A DNA stretch of 64,000 nucleotides from Burkholderia stagnalis. Its GTDB lineage: Bacteria; Pseudomonadota; Gammaproteobacteria; Burkholderiales; Burkholderiaceae. Shown piece after piece: positions 27,864 to 37,703 of the stretch (the stretch's first letter is position 1; each line of letters begins with the position of its first letter). The DNA lies in NCBI RefSeq assembly GCF_902830275.1, contig NZ_CADESW010000019.1, positions 1-64,000 of the forward strand, in the 5' to 3' direction. A program made the position numbers and the translations under genes. Below the pieces are notes generated by a model. The model saw only the letters and a program-made list of their open reading frames with translations, made no database searches and was not told where the DNA came from.

Positions 27864-30455
27864 ATCAAGGCCGACCACCCCGACACGCTTGTCTTCTACC
27901 GGATGGGCGACTTCTACGAGCTGTTCTTCGAGGATGCGGAAAAGGCCGCACGCCTGCTCGACCTGACCCTCACGCAGCGCGGCGCGTCCGCCGGCAATCC
28001 GATCAGGATGGCCGGGGTGCCGCACCACGCGGTCGAGCAATACCTCGCAAAGCTCGTGAAGATGGGCGAATCGGTCGCGCTCTGCGAGCAGATCGGCGAC
28101 CCGGCCACGTCGAAGGGCCCGGTCGAGCGCAAGGTCGTGCGCGTCGTCACACCGGGTACGCTGACCGACGCCGCGCTGCTGTCCGACAAGAACGACGTCT
28201 ACCTGCTCGCAATGTGCGTCGGCCACAACAAGCGTGGCGTGACGACCAATGTCGGCCTCGCATGGCTCAACCTCGCGAGCGGCGCGCTGCGCCTCGCCGA
28301 GATCGAGCCCGACCAGCTCGGCGCCGCACTGGAACGCATCCGCCCCGCCGAGATCCTGACCGCCGACGGGCAGACCGACGCGATTCCGGCCGCCGCCGGC
28401 GCGCTCAGGCGCGTGCCGGCATGGCATTTCGACATCGCGTCCGGCACGCAGCGCCTGTGCGACCAGCTCGACGTCGCGAGCCTCGACGGCTTCGGCGCAC
28501 ACTCGCTGACGAGCGCCTGCGGCGCCGCGGGCGCGCTGCTGCTGTACGCGGCGGCCACCCAGGGCCAGCAGCTGCGGCACGTGCGCAGCCTGAAGGTCGA
28601 GAACGAAACCGAGTACATCGGGCTCGATCCGTCCACGCGCCGCAACCTCGAACTGACCGAGACGCTGCGCGGCACCGAATCGCCGACGCTCTATTCGCTG
28701 CTCGATACCTGCTGCACGACGATGGGCAGCCGGCTGCTGCGCCATTGGCTGCACCATCCGCCGCGCGCATCCGTCGCCGCGCAGTCGCGCCAGCAGGCGA
28801 TCGGCGCGCTGCTCGACGCCCCCGCGGACGCAAGCCTCGACGCGCTGCGCAGCGCGCTGCGCCAGATCGCCGACGTCGAGCGGATCACCGGGCGCCTCGC
28901 GCTGCTGTCCGCGCGTCCACGCGACCTGTCGAGCCTGCGCGACACGTTCGCCGCGCTGCCGGCGCTGCGCGAGCGCATCGGGCCGATCGTCGGCAATGCG
29001 GATTCGCTCGCGCGCCTCGACGCGGCGCTCGTGCCGCCGGCCGAATGCCTGGACCTGCTGACGAGCGCGATCGCCACCGAGCCGGCCGCGATGGTGCGCG
29101 ACGGCGGCGTAATCGCGCGCGGCTACGACGCGGAGCTCGACGAGCTGCGTGACATCTCGGAAAACTGCGGGCAGTTCCTGATCGACCTCGAGGCGCGCGA
29201 GCGCGCCCGCACCGGCATCGCAAACCTGCGCGTCGAATACAACAAGGTGCACGGCTTCTACATCGAGGTCACGCGCGGGCAGACGGACAAGGTGCCGGAC
29301 GACTACCGCCGCCGCCAGACGCTGAAGAACGCCGAGCGCTACATCACGCCCGAGCTGAAGACCTTCGAGGACAAGGCGCTGTCCGCGCAGGAACGTGCGC
29401 TGGCACGCGAGCGCGCGCTGTACGACGCGGTGCTGCAGGCGCTGCTGCCGTTCATCCCCGAATGCCAGCGCGTCGCGTCCGCGCTCGCGGAGCTCGACCT
29501 GCTCGCCGCGTTCGCCGAGCGTGCGCGCGCGCTCGACTGGGTCGCGCCGACGTTCACCGACGAGATCGGCATCGAGATCGAGCAAGGCCGGCATCCGGTC
29601 GTCGAGGCGCAGGTCGAGCAGTTCATCGCGAACGACTGCAAGCTCGGCGCCGAGCGCAAGCTGCTGCTGATCACCGGCCCGAACATGGGCGGTAAGTCGA
29701 CGTTCATGCGGCAGACCGCGCTGATCGCGCTGATGGCCTACGTCGGCAGCTATGTGCCGGCCAAGGCGGCCTGCTTCGGCCCGATCGACCGGATCTTCAC
29801 CCGCATCGGCGCGGCGGACGACCTCGCCGGCGGCCGCTCGACGTTCATGGTCGAGATGACCGAGGCGGCGGCGATCCTCAACGACGCGACGCCGCAGAGC
29901 CTCGTGCTGATGGACGAAATCGGCCGCGGCACGTCGACGTTCGACGGCCTCGCGCTCGCCTGGGCGATCGCGCGGCACCTGCTCGCGCACAACGGCTGCT
30001 ATACGCTGTTCGCGACGCACTACTTCGAACTGACGCAACTGCCTGCCGAGTTCCCGCATGCGGCCAACGTGCATCTGTCGGCGGTCGAGCACGGCCACGG
30101 CATCGTGTTCCTGCATGCGGTCGACGAAGGCCCCGCGAACCAGAGCTACGGCCTGCAGGTTGCCCAGCTCGCGGGCGTTCCGGCGCCGGTAATCCGCGCG
30201 GCGCGCAAGCATCTTGCCTATCTGGAGCAGCAGTCCGCCGCGCAGCACACCCCGCAGCTGGACCTGTTCAGCATGCAGCCGGCAGCCGACACGCTCGAAT
30301 GCGCGGAGGCGCCGGCGCAACCGGCCGCCCCGCACCCGGCGCTCGAAAAACTGCGCGACATCGACCCCGACGACCTGAAACCGCGTGAAGCGCTCGACCT
30401 GCTGTACGAACTGCGCGCCCTCGCGCAGTCGCACGATGTCGACGGGCTTGCGTAA
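27801..30455 (+). CDS. mutS: DNA mismatch repair protein MutS
   Basis: 884 residues. Recognises mismatches and, with MutL, starts methyl-independent or -directed repair. The N-terminal mismatch-binding motif is in [14 protein letters not shown] (the Phe-Tyr-Glu wedge). The ATPase domain has Walker [15 protein letters not shown] at about 625, and Walker [17 protein letters not shown] at about 700. The C-terminal tail with LDLFS and a short helical segment is present. Length is normal, with no frameshift. The ATG at 27801 matches the stub's start in the left repeat. Its own leader comes after the inserted block, so its promoter may differ from the ancestral one. Confidence 0.97.
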   Translation: MSTMPTDALAGHTPMMQQYLRIKADHPDTLVFYRMGDFYELFFEDAEKAARLLDLTLTQRGASAGNPIRMAGVPHHAVEQYLAKLVKMGESVALCEQIGDPATSKGPVERKVVRVVTPGTLTDAALLSDKNDVYLLAMCVGHNKRGVTTNVGLAWLNLASGALRLAEIEPDQLGAALERIRPAEILTADGQTDAIPAAAGALRRVPAWHFDIASGTQRLCDQLDVASLDGFGAHSLTSACGAAGALLLYAAATQGQQLRHVRSLKVENETEYIGLDPSTRRNLELTETLRGTESPTLYSLLDTCCTTMGSRLLRHWLHHPPRASVAAQSRQQAIGALLDAPADASLDALRSALRQIADVERITGRLALLSARPRDLSSLRDTFAALPALRERIGPIVGNADSLARLDAALVPPAECLDLLTSAIATEPAAMVRDGGVIARGYDAELDELRDISENCGQFLIDLEARERARTGIANLRVEYNKVHGFYIEVTRGQTDKVPDDYRRRQTLKNAERYITPELKTFEDKALSAQERALARERALYDAVLQALLPFIPECQRVASALAELDLLAAFAERARALDWVAPTFTDEIGIEIEQGRHPVVEAQVEQFIANDCKLGAERKLLLITGPNMGGKSTFMRQTALIALMAYVGSYVPAKAACFGPIDRIFTRIGAADDLAGGRSTFMVEMTEAAAILNDATPQSLVLMDEIGRGTSTFDGLALAWAIARHLLAHNGCYTLFATHYFELTQLPAEFPHAANVHLSAVEHGHGIVFLHAVDEGPANQSYGLQVAQLAGVPAPVIRAARKHLAYLEQQSAAQHTPQLDLFSMQPAADTLECAEAPAQPAAPHPALEKLRDIDPDDLKPREALDLLYELRALAQSHDVDGLA

Positions 30456-31671
30456 GCGCACCGCGTCCGGCCTGCGCACGCGCATCGCGGCCGCGCTCGC
30501 GGCGACGGCGCTGGCGCTGCTGCCGCCCGCGCTCGCCCACGCGGCACCCGCGAAGCGGGCCAGTGCGCCGGCGCCCTATTCGTTCGCCGTCGTCTCCGGC
30601 GTGCTCGGCTCGCCCGCGGACGAACCCGCCGCCCAGCGAATGTTCGAGGCGATGGCGCGTGAGCGCAACCTTGCATTCGTCGTGTACGCCGGCAACCTGA
30701 AGGGGACGAAAGAAGCCTGCCGAGACGCTGTATACATGCAGCGCGGCGCCCTGCTCGACTCGGCGCGCGTGCCGCTCGTATTCATTCCCGGCCATGACGA
30801 CTGGGTCACGTGCAACACCGCGGCGGGCGGCGGCTACGATCCGGTCGAGCGGCTCGATTACCTGCGCCAGACCCTGCTCGCCGACGCAGCGCTGCCCGAC
30901 CCGGGCGCACTGCAGATCACGCGCGAGAGCGAAGTCGCGCGCTTCCGGCCGTATCGCGAGAACGCGCGCTGGGTGCGCGACGACATCGTGTACGTCGCGC
31001 TCAACGCACCCGCGCCGAACAATCACTTTTCAACGGCGGGCGGCCGCAACGGCGAGTTCGAGGACCGGATCATCGCAAACGGCTTCTGGATCGACCATGC
31101 GGCCGAATACGCGAAGCGGCGCGATGCGCGCGCGCTGGTGCTGATATTCGAAGGCGACCCGCAATTCGATCGCTATGAACGCGCGGAGCGCTTCGCGTGG
31201 CTGCGGTTCAACCGCCCGCGCACACGCGATGGCTTTCGTGAATTGAAACGCACGCTGGTGAAGGCAGCGGCGACCTTTCGCGGCCCGATACTCGTGATGC
31301 ATGCGAGCAGCACGCCGCTTGCGAACGGTTTCGTGATTGACCGGCCACTGCGTGCCGATGGCGGAGAACTCGTCGGCAACGTAACGCGCGTCGCGATCGG
31401 GCCGCGCCAGCCGGCGAGTCAGTGGGTAAGGGTGGGCGTGTCGCCCGCACGGCAAACGCATTTCAACGTCAGCGTGCAGGACGTGCCGAAAAACCTGCCG
31501 GTGCCGCCGGCCCTGCCGGCCTCACCGCACGACGACGTGCCGCTGCCGCAGATGCCGGAAATCCCGGCATTGCCGGCGCTGCCGGATGCCTCGTCGGCGC
31601 CGCCGCTGCCGGGCGACAGCACGGCGCCGTATGGTGCTTCGGGCGCTTCAGGCCCTGCGCCGGCCCCCTAG
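30436..31671 (+). CDS. Exported phosphoesterase-like protein with degenerate motifs
   Basis: 411 residues. The start overlaps the last 20 bp of mutS, suggesting coupled translation. A signal peptide is visible ([22 protein letters not shown]). The body resembles a calcineurin-like phosphoesterase: the order [24 protein letters not shown] and, later, VMHASSTP follows the usual D-x-H, GDxxxG, GNHD, GHxH order. Several metal ligands are replaced, so catalysis is doubtful. The last 80 residues are Pro/Ala-rich repeats. Function unknown; Burkholderia-type genomes often carry it behind mutS, but I state this only as a likely pattern. Confidence 0.72.
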   Translation: MSTGLRKRTASGLRTRIAAALAATALALLPPALAHAAPAKRASAPAPYSFAVVSGVLGSPADEPAAQRMFEAMARERNLAFVVYAGNLKGTKEACRDAVYMQRGALLDSARVPLVFIPGHDDWVTCNTAAGGGYDPVERLDYLRQTLLADAALPDPGALQITRESEVARFRPYRENARWVRDDIVYVALNAPAPNNHFSTAGGRNGEFEDRIIANGFWIDHAAEYAKRRDARALVLIFEGDPQFDRYERAERFAWLRFNRPRTRDGFRELKRTLVKAAATFRGPILVMHASSTPLANGFVIDRPLRADGGELVGNVTRVAIGPRQPASQWVRVGVSPARQTHFNVSVQDVPKNLPVPPALPASPHDDVPLPQMPEIPALPALPDASSAPPLPGDSTAPYGASGASGPAPAP

Positions 31672-31701
31672 CCGGCCCCGACGCAAGGCGCGCCCGCCCG
31701 C

Positions 31702-32244
31702 TCAGTGCAGCGTGCGCCCTGACGGTTCGCCGTCCTCATCGTCCTCATCCTCGTCGACGATTTCCAGCCCGTCCGCGCCGTGCGCGTGCTCATGCTCGAT
31801 TTCGTCTTCGGTAGCAACGCGCACGTCCTTCACGGTCAGCGAGAAACGCAGCGCCATGCCGGCGAGCGGATGGTTGCCGTCGAGCACGACCTTGTCCTCG
31901 GCGATGTCCGTCACCGTGTAGATCAGCGAATCGACCTCTTCGTCGCCGTCTTCCGGCGTGCCTTCGAACTGCATGCCCACTTCCAGCGGCTCGGGAAAAC
32001 GATCGCGCGGCTCGATCTTCACGAGCTCCGGGTCGTAATCGCCGAACGCATCCTGCGGTTCCAGCTGGATCTGCGCCTGGTATCCCGGTTCCTGGCCATC
32101 GAGCTGTTCCTCGATCTTGGGGAACGTGCCATCATAGCCGCCGTGCAGATAGACCATCGGCTCGTCGCTTTCCTCGATCAGATTGCCTTGCGCATCCGAC
32201 AGCTTGTAAGCGACCGACACGACGGTGTTTTTTGCGATTTTCAT
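31702..32244 (-). CDS. slyD: FKBP-type peptidyl-prolyl isomerase, SlyD-like
   Basis: 180 residues; prolyl isomerase and chaperone with an insert-in-flap domain. Core motifs are VSVAYKLSDAQGNLIEES, YLHGGYDGTFPKIEEQL (the active-site loop), the IF domain from about 70 to 120, and NHPLAGMALRFSLTVKDV. The C-terminus is short and acidic with EHEHAHG; the His/Cys-rich nickel tail of E. coli SlyD is reduced to three His. The ATG at 32244 has GGGAG 6 nt upstream. It diverges from roxA with only 32 bp between the starts. Confidence 0.88.
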   Translation of the reverse strand: MKIAKNTVVSVAYKLSDAQGNLIEESDEPMVYLHGGYDGTFPKIEEQLDGQEPGYQAQIQLEPQDAFGDYDPELVKIEPRDRFPEPLEVGMQFEGTPEDGDEEVDSLIYTVTDIAEDKVVLDGNHPLAGMALRFSLTVKDVRVATEDEIEHEHAHGADGLEIVDEDEDDEDGEPSGRTLH

Positions 32245-32268
32245 CCAATTCTCCCAAATACAAGTCCC

Positions 32269-32274
32269 ATTATA
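32269..32274 (-). promoter_or_regulatory. Probable -10 box of slyD
   Basis: On the reverse strand the sequence is a perfect TATAAT, 25 bp upstream of the slyD ATG, which fits a short leader. TTGAGA lies further upstream (32294-32289) but with a 14-bp spacer, shorter than ideal. The site lies inside the 32-bp gap before roxA, so the -35 region falls in roxA coding sequence. Confidence 0.5.
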
Positions 32275-32276
32275 CG

Positions 32277-33500
32277 ATGCGCAACCGGTCTCAAGCCGAA
32301 CCGCGGGACGGCGCCGCCGCCTCAATCGGCGCGCCGCCCACCGATCTTCCCACGCCGCTGCTCGGCGGCCTCACCCCGGCGCAGTTCATGCGCCGCTACT
32401 GGCAAAAAAAGCCGCTGCTGGTCCGCCAGGCGATCCCCGGCGTGAAGCCCCCGCTGTCGCGCGACGCACTGTTCGAGCTGGCCGGCGACTACGACGCCGA
32501 AGCACGGCTGATCACGCATTTTCGTAACAAGTGGCAACTGGCTCATGGCCCGTTCGACGCCGACGCGCTGCCGCCCGTCACCCGCAAGGCCTGGACGCTG
32601 ATGATCCAGGGCCTCGACCTGCATGTCGACGCGGCGCGCACGCTGCTCGAACGCTTCCGCTTCATCCCGGATGCGCGCCTCGACGACCTGATGATCTCGT
32701 ACGCGACGGACGGCGGCGGCGTCGGCCCGCACTTCGACTCGTACGACGTGTTCCTGCTGCAGGTCGAGGGCAAGCGCCGCTGGCGCATCGGCGCGCAGAA
32801 GGATCTGTCGCTGCAGCCGGGCGTGCCGCTGAAGATCCTCGAGCATTTCGAACCGAGCGAAGAATGGGTGCTCGAGCCGGGCGACATGCTCTACCTGCCG
32901 CCGCACATCGCGCACGACGGCGTGGCCGAAGGCGAATGCATGACCTGCTCCGTCGGCTTCCGCGCCCCGTCCGCCGGCGAATTGGGCGCGCAGTTCCTCT
33001 ACTACCTCGCGGAGCGCGGCGGCCTGCGCAACGGCGCGCGCAGCGACGACCTCTACCGCGACCCGAAGCAGCCCGCGGTCGATACGCCGGCGCAACTGCC
33101 GCCCGCGATGGTCGAACGGGTCGCCGCGATCGTCAACGGCATCCGGTGGCGCGAGCAGGACGTCGCGGAATTCCTCGGCTGCTACCTGAGCGAACCCAAA
33201 TCGAACGTCGTTTTCGACCCGCCCGCACGCGCGCTTTCCGAGGCTGCGTTCATCGCGCAGGCAACACGGCGCGGCGTATGTCTCGACAGACGCGCCGCAT
33301 TGTTGTATAACGCGCGCTCGTACTTCATCAACGGCGAGGAATGGCCGCTCGAACGGTCCGCCAAATGGCTGCCCGAACTGGCCGATCAGCGCCGTATGGA
33401 GGCGAAACGGTTTGTAACACTATCCCGGGATCCCTCCATGACAGCATTACTGCACGAGTGGTATTGTGCGGGCTGGATACGGGTCGGAAACCGGGATTAG
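32277..33500 (+). CDS. JmjC/cupin ribosomal oxygenase, RoxA (YcfD)-like
   Basis: 407 residues from the ATG at 32277. A Fe(II)/2-oxoglutarate oxygenase of the type that hydroxylates an arginine of ribosomal protein L16. Fe ligands appear in GGGVGPHFDSYDVFLLQ (His-x-Asp) and in LPPHIAHDGVAEG. The N-terminal segment LTPAQFMRRYWQKKPLLVRQA and the C-terminal winged-helix dimerisation region are typical. No strong ribosome site is seen before the ATG. Divergent from slyD. A short ATG-containing frame upstream would overlap slyD and is less likely. Confidence 0.85.
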   Translation: MRNRSQAEPRDGAAASIGAPPTDLPTPLLGGLTPAQFMRRYWQKKPLLVRQAIPGVKPPLSRDALFELAGDYDAEARLITHFRNKWQLAHGPFDADALPPVTRKAWTLMIQGLDLHVDAARTLLERFRFIPDARLDDLMISYATDGGGVGPHFDSYDVFLLQVEGKRRWRIGAQKDLSLQPGVPLKILEHFEPSEEWVLEPGDMLYLPPHIAHDGVAEGECMTCSVGFRAPSAGELGAQFLYYLAERGGLRNGARSDDLYRDPKQPAVDTPAQLPPAMVERVAAIVNGIRWREQDVAEFLGCYLSEPKSNVVFDPPARALSEAAFIAQATRRGVCLDRRAALLYNARSYFINGEEWPLERSAKWLPELADQRRMEAKRFVTLSRDPSMTALLHEWYCAGWIRVGNRD

Positions 33501-33593
33501 TGTGAGTTGACCCGTAGCCCATGCAAATCAAAATTTGTATGGGAAAGACAACGTATTGACCCCGCATTTGTCGACGGTCGATAGGAAAGTGCA

Positions 33594-33599
33594 TATAAT
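33594..33599 (+). promoter_or_regulatory. Probable -10 box of the alanine-rich lipoprotein gene
   Basis: TATAAT occurs 132 bp upstream of the lipoprotein ATG within a locally AT-rich intergenic stretch. No good -35 is at 16-18 bp; the candidates TCGACG (weak) or TTGTCG (20-bp spacer) are poor. Confidence 0.35.
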
Positions 33600-33731
33600 T
33601 TCCGCCCAAGCCGTAGGGAAGATTCACGCTCTAGAAGTGCGTCTCCACCAGCGGCCCAGGTCGGTGTTGGAGCACATTACCGGTATTGTTTCGCGCTGTT
33701 GCTTACCCTTTAACCATAAAAGGACGTGATC

Positions 33732-33995
33732 ATGAAGAAATCCCTCCTCGTAGCTTCCCTGTTGGCTGCTGTTGCACTGGCTGCTTGCAACAAGAGCGCT
33801 GACCAAGCTGCTTCGTCGGCTGCTAGCGACGCTGCTGCTGCCGCTTCGTCGGCTGCTTCGGCAGTTGCTGGTGCTGCGAGCGAAGCGACGGCTGCTGCTT
33901 CGTCGGCTACGGCTGCTGCGAGCGACGCTGCTGCTGCAGTGGCGTCGGCCGCTTCGGCAGCGACGGCTGCTCCGGCTTCGGGCGCAAGCCAGTAA
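33732..33995 (+). CDS. Small alanine/serine-rich lipoprotein
   Basis: 87 residues. Starts MKKSLLVASLLAAVALAAC, a lipoprotein signal with lipobox LAAC (Cys19). The mature part is almost only Ala and Ser with spaced Asp/Glu/Thr in an approximate seven-residue rhythm, suggesting a long amphipathic helix, similar in style to small outer-membrane lipoproteins. AAAAGGA lies 8 nt before the ATG. Ala codons are mainly GCT, whereas neighbours use GCC/GCG, a bias often seen in very highly expressed genes. A strong terminator follows. Confidence 0.85.
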   Translation: MKKSLLVASLLAAVALAACNKSADQAASSAASDAAAAASSAASAVAGAASEATAAASSATAAASDAAAAVASAASAATAAPASGASQ

Positions 33996-34011
33996 GCCTC
34001 AGCATCAGCTG

Positions 34012-34042
34012 AAAAAAAACCGGCCCTCGGGCCGGTTTTTTT
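34012..34042. terminator. Bidirectional Rho-independent terminator
   Basis: A-run, then perfect 7-bp stem CCGGCCC / GGGCCGG extended by A-T pairs, 2-nt loop, then seven T. It lies 17 bp after the lipoprotein stop and faces the convergent MBL gene, so it can serve both strands. Confidence 0.9.
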
Positions 34043-34104
34043 ACGTCTGCAGGTTTTGTGCGGTAAGCGCCCGATACAGGCCGCCGCGCAAGCGTCAGCC
34101 CCGC

Positions 34105-34881
34105 CTACCCCAGCCCGAGCCAGTCGAAGCCCGCTTCCTGCGAAGCGACGACCACGTCGCGCCCGTCGGTGCCGAGCACGCTTCCGAACGCCTGGCGGGC
34201 CAGTTCCGGCAGGTTGTTCTGCTGGCTCAGGTGGGCCGCGACGAGATGGCGCAGGCGGTTGCGCTCGAGCGACGCAAGGATCCCCGCCGCCGCATCGTTG
34301 CTCAGGTGGCCATGACTGCCGCCGATCCGCGCTTTCAGCGACTTCGGATAGCGGCTCGCGGCCAGCATCGCGGTATCGTGGTTCGATTCGAGCACCAGCG
34401 CGTCACAGCCGCTCAGGACGGCCGTAATGTGCGGCGTGGAGGTGCCCACGTCGGTCAGCACGCCGAGGCGGCTGCAGCCATCCATGAACACGAACTGGAG
34501 CGGTTCCCGGGCGTCGTGCGGCACCGTATAGGGCTGCACGGCCAGATCGCGTATCTGGGCCGTCTCGTCGCCCCACAGCACGTGCAGGTCGACGTCCGCT
34601 TCGTCCGCGCCGACCGCGCGCGCGGTGCCCCAGCTCATGTAGAGCGGCAGCGACGCGCGCCGGGCAAGCGTCAGTGCGCTGCCGACATGGTCGCTGTGTT
34701 CGTGGGTGATGAGGATCGCATCGAGATCGTCGATGCCGAGATTGAGGCGGCCGAGCCGGCGCTCGACCTCCTTGGCCGAAAAGCCGCAGTCGAGCAGCAC
34801 GCGGGTGGTGGTCGTGCCGCTCGCGGCTTCGACCACCAGTGCATTGCCTTCGCTGCCGCTCCCGAGGCTGGCGAATCGCAC
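34105..34881 (-). CDS. Metallo-beta-lactamase fold hydrolase (YycJ/WalJ-like)
   Basis: 258 residues. Starts MRFASLGSGSEGNALVVEA and has the zinc motif THEHSDHVG with later His and Asp ligands (for example LVLESNHDT). This pattern belongs to the YycJ/WalJ branch of MBL hydrolases, thought to be 5'-3' exonucleases. It is 4 bp downstream of bamC on the same strand, so the two are probably cotranscribed behind dapA. Substrate is not established. Confidence 0.85.
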   Translation of the reverse strand: MRFASLGSGSEGNALVVEAASGTTTTRVLLDCGFSAKEVERRLGRLNLGIDDLDAILITHEHSDHVGSALTLARRASLPLYMSWGTARAVGADEADVDLHVLWGDETAQIRDLAVQPYTVPHDAREPLQFVFMDGCSRLGVLTDVGTSTPHITAVLSGCDALVLESNHDTAMLAASRYPKSLKARIGGSHGHLSNDAAAGILASLERNRLRHLVAAHLSQQNNLPELARQAFGSVLGTDGRDVVVASQEAGFDWLGLG

Positions 34882-34885
34882 GCGC

Positions 34886-36031
34886 TTAGTTCAGCTGCGC
34901 GTGGAGCAGCGAGATGATCCGCTTGGCATCCGACGAGTTGTCGACCTGCCCGTTCGCGTCGACGACCGCGACCTGCGTGCCGCCGTTGCCCTGCGCACGC
35001 ACGTTGACGACGTATTCCTTGCCCGGCTTCGCAGCCGACGGGCCGCCGTAGAACAGCTTGCCGAACAGGCCGTCGCGCTTGAGCTCTTCCATCGAATTCG
35101 CGTAGCGCACGCGATACACGCCCTTCTCGCGGTCGCGGCTGTCGACCGTGAAGTTGGTGCGGTCGAGCGCGAGGCCGACGCGCAGCCACGCGCGATCGAA
35201 CGATTCGGCCAGTTGCAGCGTCGCCGCGCCGGCGCTCGAGTCGAGAACCTGCGCGGGCGCCGTCGCCGGCTTCGCGTCGGTCAGCATCTGCTTCGCCTGC
35301 GCTTCGGTCAGGCCGAATTTCTGCATCAGCTTGGTCAGGAACACCGCCTCCAGCACCGGGTTGCGCGGACGCTCCTCCCAGCGCGACGACGTGCCGCCCT
35401 GCGGGCCGACCATCATCTCCTCCATCGCGCTGTGCGTGATCGAGATGTCGGTATTGCCGTCCGCGGTGCGGTTCACGAGCGTGCGGAAGCGATCGCGGGT
35501 GCCGGACGAGTACACGAAGTCGACGACCTTGCCGATCGTGCGGCGGAACCAGTCGTCAGGGATGCTCGCGCGGTTCTCCGCCCAGTCGGTGACCATGATG
35601 CCGGTGGACGGCGCGTCGGTCTTCAGCGAGAAGCCGTTGTCCTGCCAGAAGTCCTTCAGGAGCGGCCACAGCTGCTCCGGCGTGCGGCCGTCGACGACGA
35701 GCCAGCGGCGATCGCCGTCGCGCTCGATGTGCATGCCGAGCGGATCCTGCGCGGTCGGCACGCCGTCCGTCGCGGTGCCGGCGGCCGTCGTCACGCGCGG
35801 CGGCAGCGAGCCGAGGCCCGCATTGACCGGCGGCGCGACGAACTGCTGGCCCGTCGGCACCGGGTTCAGGTCGCTCGGCACCGCGAGCGGCGGCGCCGAG
35901 CCGGTGTTCTTGTAGTTGACCTTGTCGGGGGCCAGATAGTCGTTCAGCGTATCGCAGCCGGCGAGCGCGCCCAGCGCAAGCGCCACCACCGAAACCTGGA
36001 TGGCGCGAGAGGAAAAGGCGAAACGTTTCAT
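34886..36031 (-). CDS. bamC: Outer membrane protein assembly lipoprotein BamC
   Basis: 381 residues. A lipoprotein signal with lipobox LAGC (Cys26) is followed by CDTLNDYLAPDKVNYKN, the conserved unstructured lid segment that contacts BamD. Two helix-grip domains follow (about 90-215 and 245-375). It belongs to the BAM complex, which inserts beta-barrel proteins into the outer membrane. It is immediately downstream of dapA, the same dapA-bamC order as in E. coli (dapA-nlpB). Length is slightly greater than the E. coli protein. Confidence 0.93.
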   Translation of the reverse strand: MKRFAFSSRAIQVSVVALALGALAGCDTLNDYLAPDKVNYKNTGSAPPLAVPSDLNPVPTGQQFVAPPVNAGLGSLPPRVTTAAGTATDGVPTAQDPLGMHIERDGDRRWLVVDGRTPEQLWPLLKDFWQDNGFSLKTDAPSTGIMVTDWAENRASIPDDWFRRTIGKVVDFVYSSGTRDRFRTLVNRTADGNTDISITHSAMEEMMVGPQGGTSSRWEERPRNPVLEAVFLTKLMQKFGLTEAQAKQMLTDAKPATAPAQVLDSSAGAATLQLAESFDRAWLRVGLALDRTNFTVDSRDREKGVYRVRYANSMEELKRDGLFGKLFYGGPSAAKPGKEYVVNVRAQGNGGTQVAVVDANGQVDNSSDAKRIISLLHAQLN

Positions 36032-36139
36032 GAAATCCTTCGTCTTGCTAGAACGCTCGTCAGGAGCGGCGCCGGACGGAGCCGGCCGGTGCGGGTTGAT
36101 CGGGGTTGGAATCGGCGGCCGGTGCGCGGCCGCCGCATC

Positions 36140-37045
<906 letters not shown>

Positions 37046-37091
37046 GAAACGCGATTGATTTAGAACCGGTAAACGTTGAGATTGTAGCGGA

Positions 37092-37703
37092 TTAGCCGGG
37101 CAGTTCGAAACGCGGAATACCCGCCTCCGACCCCGGAGCCGCCGCGTCGCGCACTGCGCAGATGCGCTGGATGAATGCCGCGCGCGGCGCGGCGATGAAA
37201 CCGTCTTCGTACGCCACCACCCGCAGCCGCCCGCGCACCGCTTCCAGCAGTTCGCCCGGCGCGAGCAGGAACGCGGGATTGGACGGCTTGCCGACCGTTT
37301 CGTTTCCTTGCGCGAAGGTTTCGTAGATCAGCACCCCGCCCGGCGCCAGCGTGTCGAGCAGATGGGGCCAGAGCGGACGATGCAGGTAATTCGTGACGAC
37401 CACGGCCGCGAACTGCGCGCCGGCCGGCAATGGCCAGGGTGCGCCTTCGAGATCGGCGTCGCGCGCGTCCACGCCGGGAATCGCCCGCAACGCCGCAAGC
37501 GCGGCCGGATCGCGTTCGAGCGCGACGACCGGATGCCCGCGCGATGCGAACCAGCGCGCATGCCGCCCGCCGCCCGCGGCGACGTCCAGCACCGCGCCGC
37601 CGGCCGGGACGAGCCGGGCCCAGCCGGCGACCCAGCGCGACGGCTCGGCGAGCCCGACGTGCGCGCCGGCGGCCGGCATCACGGGTTCATGCGCGCTGCT
37701 CAC
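37092..37703 (-). CDS. Class I SAM-dependent methyltransferase
   Basis: 203 residues from a GTG at 37703, which overlaps the trpS stop by three bases (ACGTGA). A later in-frame ATG at 37679 would give 195 residues. Motif I of the Rossmann fold is [15 protein letters not shown], with an acidic VALERD about 18 residues later for the SAM ribose. The rest resembles TehB-like methyltransferases. Substrate unknown. Tight overlap suggests translation coupled to trpS. Confidence 0.82.
   Translation of the reverse strand: MSSAHEPVMPAAGAHVGLAEPSRWVAGWARLVPAGGAVLDVAAGGGRHARWFASRGHPVVALERDPAALAALRAIPGVDARDADLEGAPWPLPAGAQFAAVVVTNYLHRPLWPHLLDTLAPGGVLIYETFAQGNETVGKPSNPAFLLAPGELLEAVRGRLRVVAYEDGFIAAPRAAFIQRICAVRDAAAPGSEAGIPRFELPG

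Noticed and set aside
27543-30485. Reverse-strand open frame of about 980 codons opposite mutS
   Set aside because: Artefact of high GC at third codon positions; Arg/Val/Asp-rich composition with no domain, and fully covered by intact mutS.
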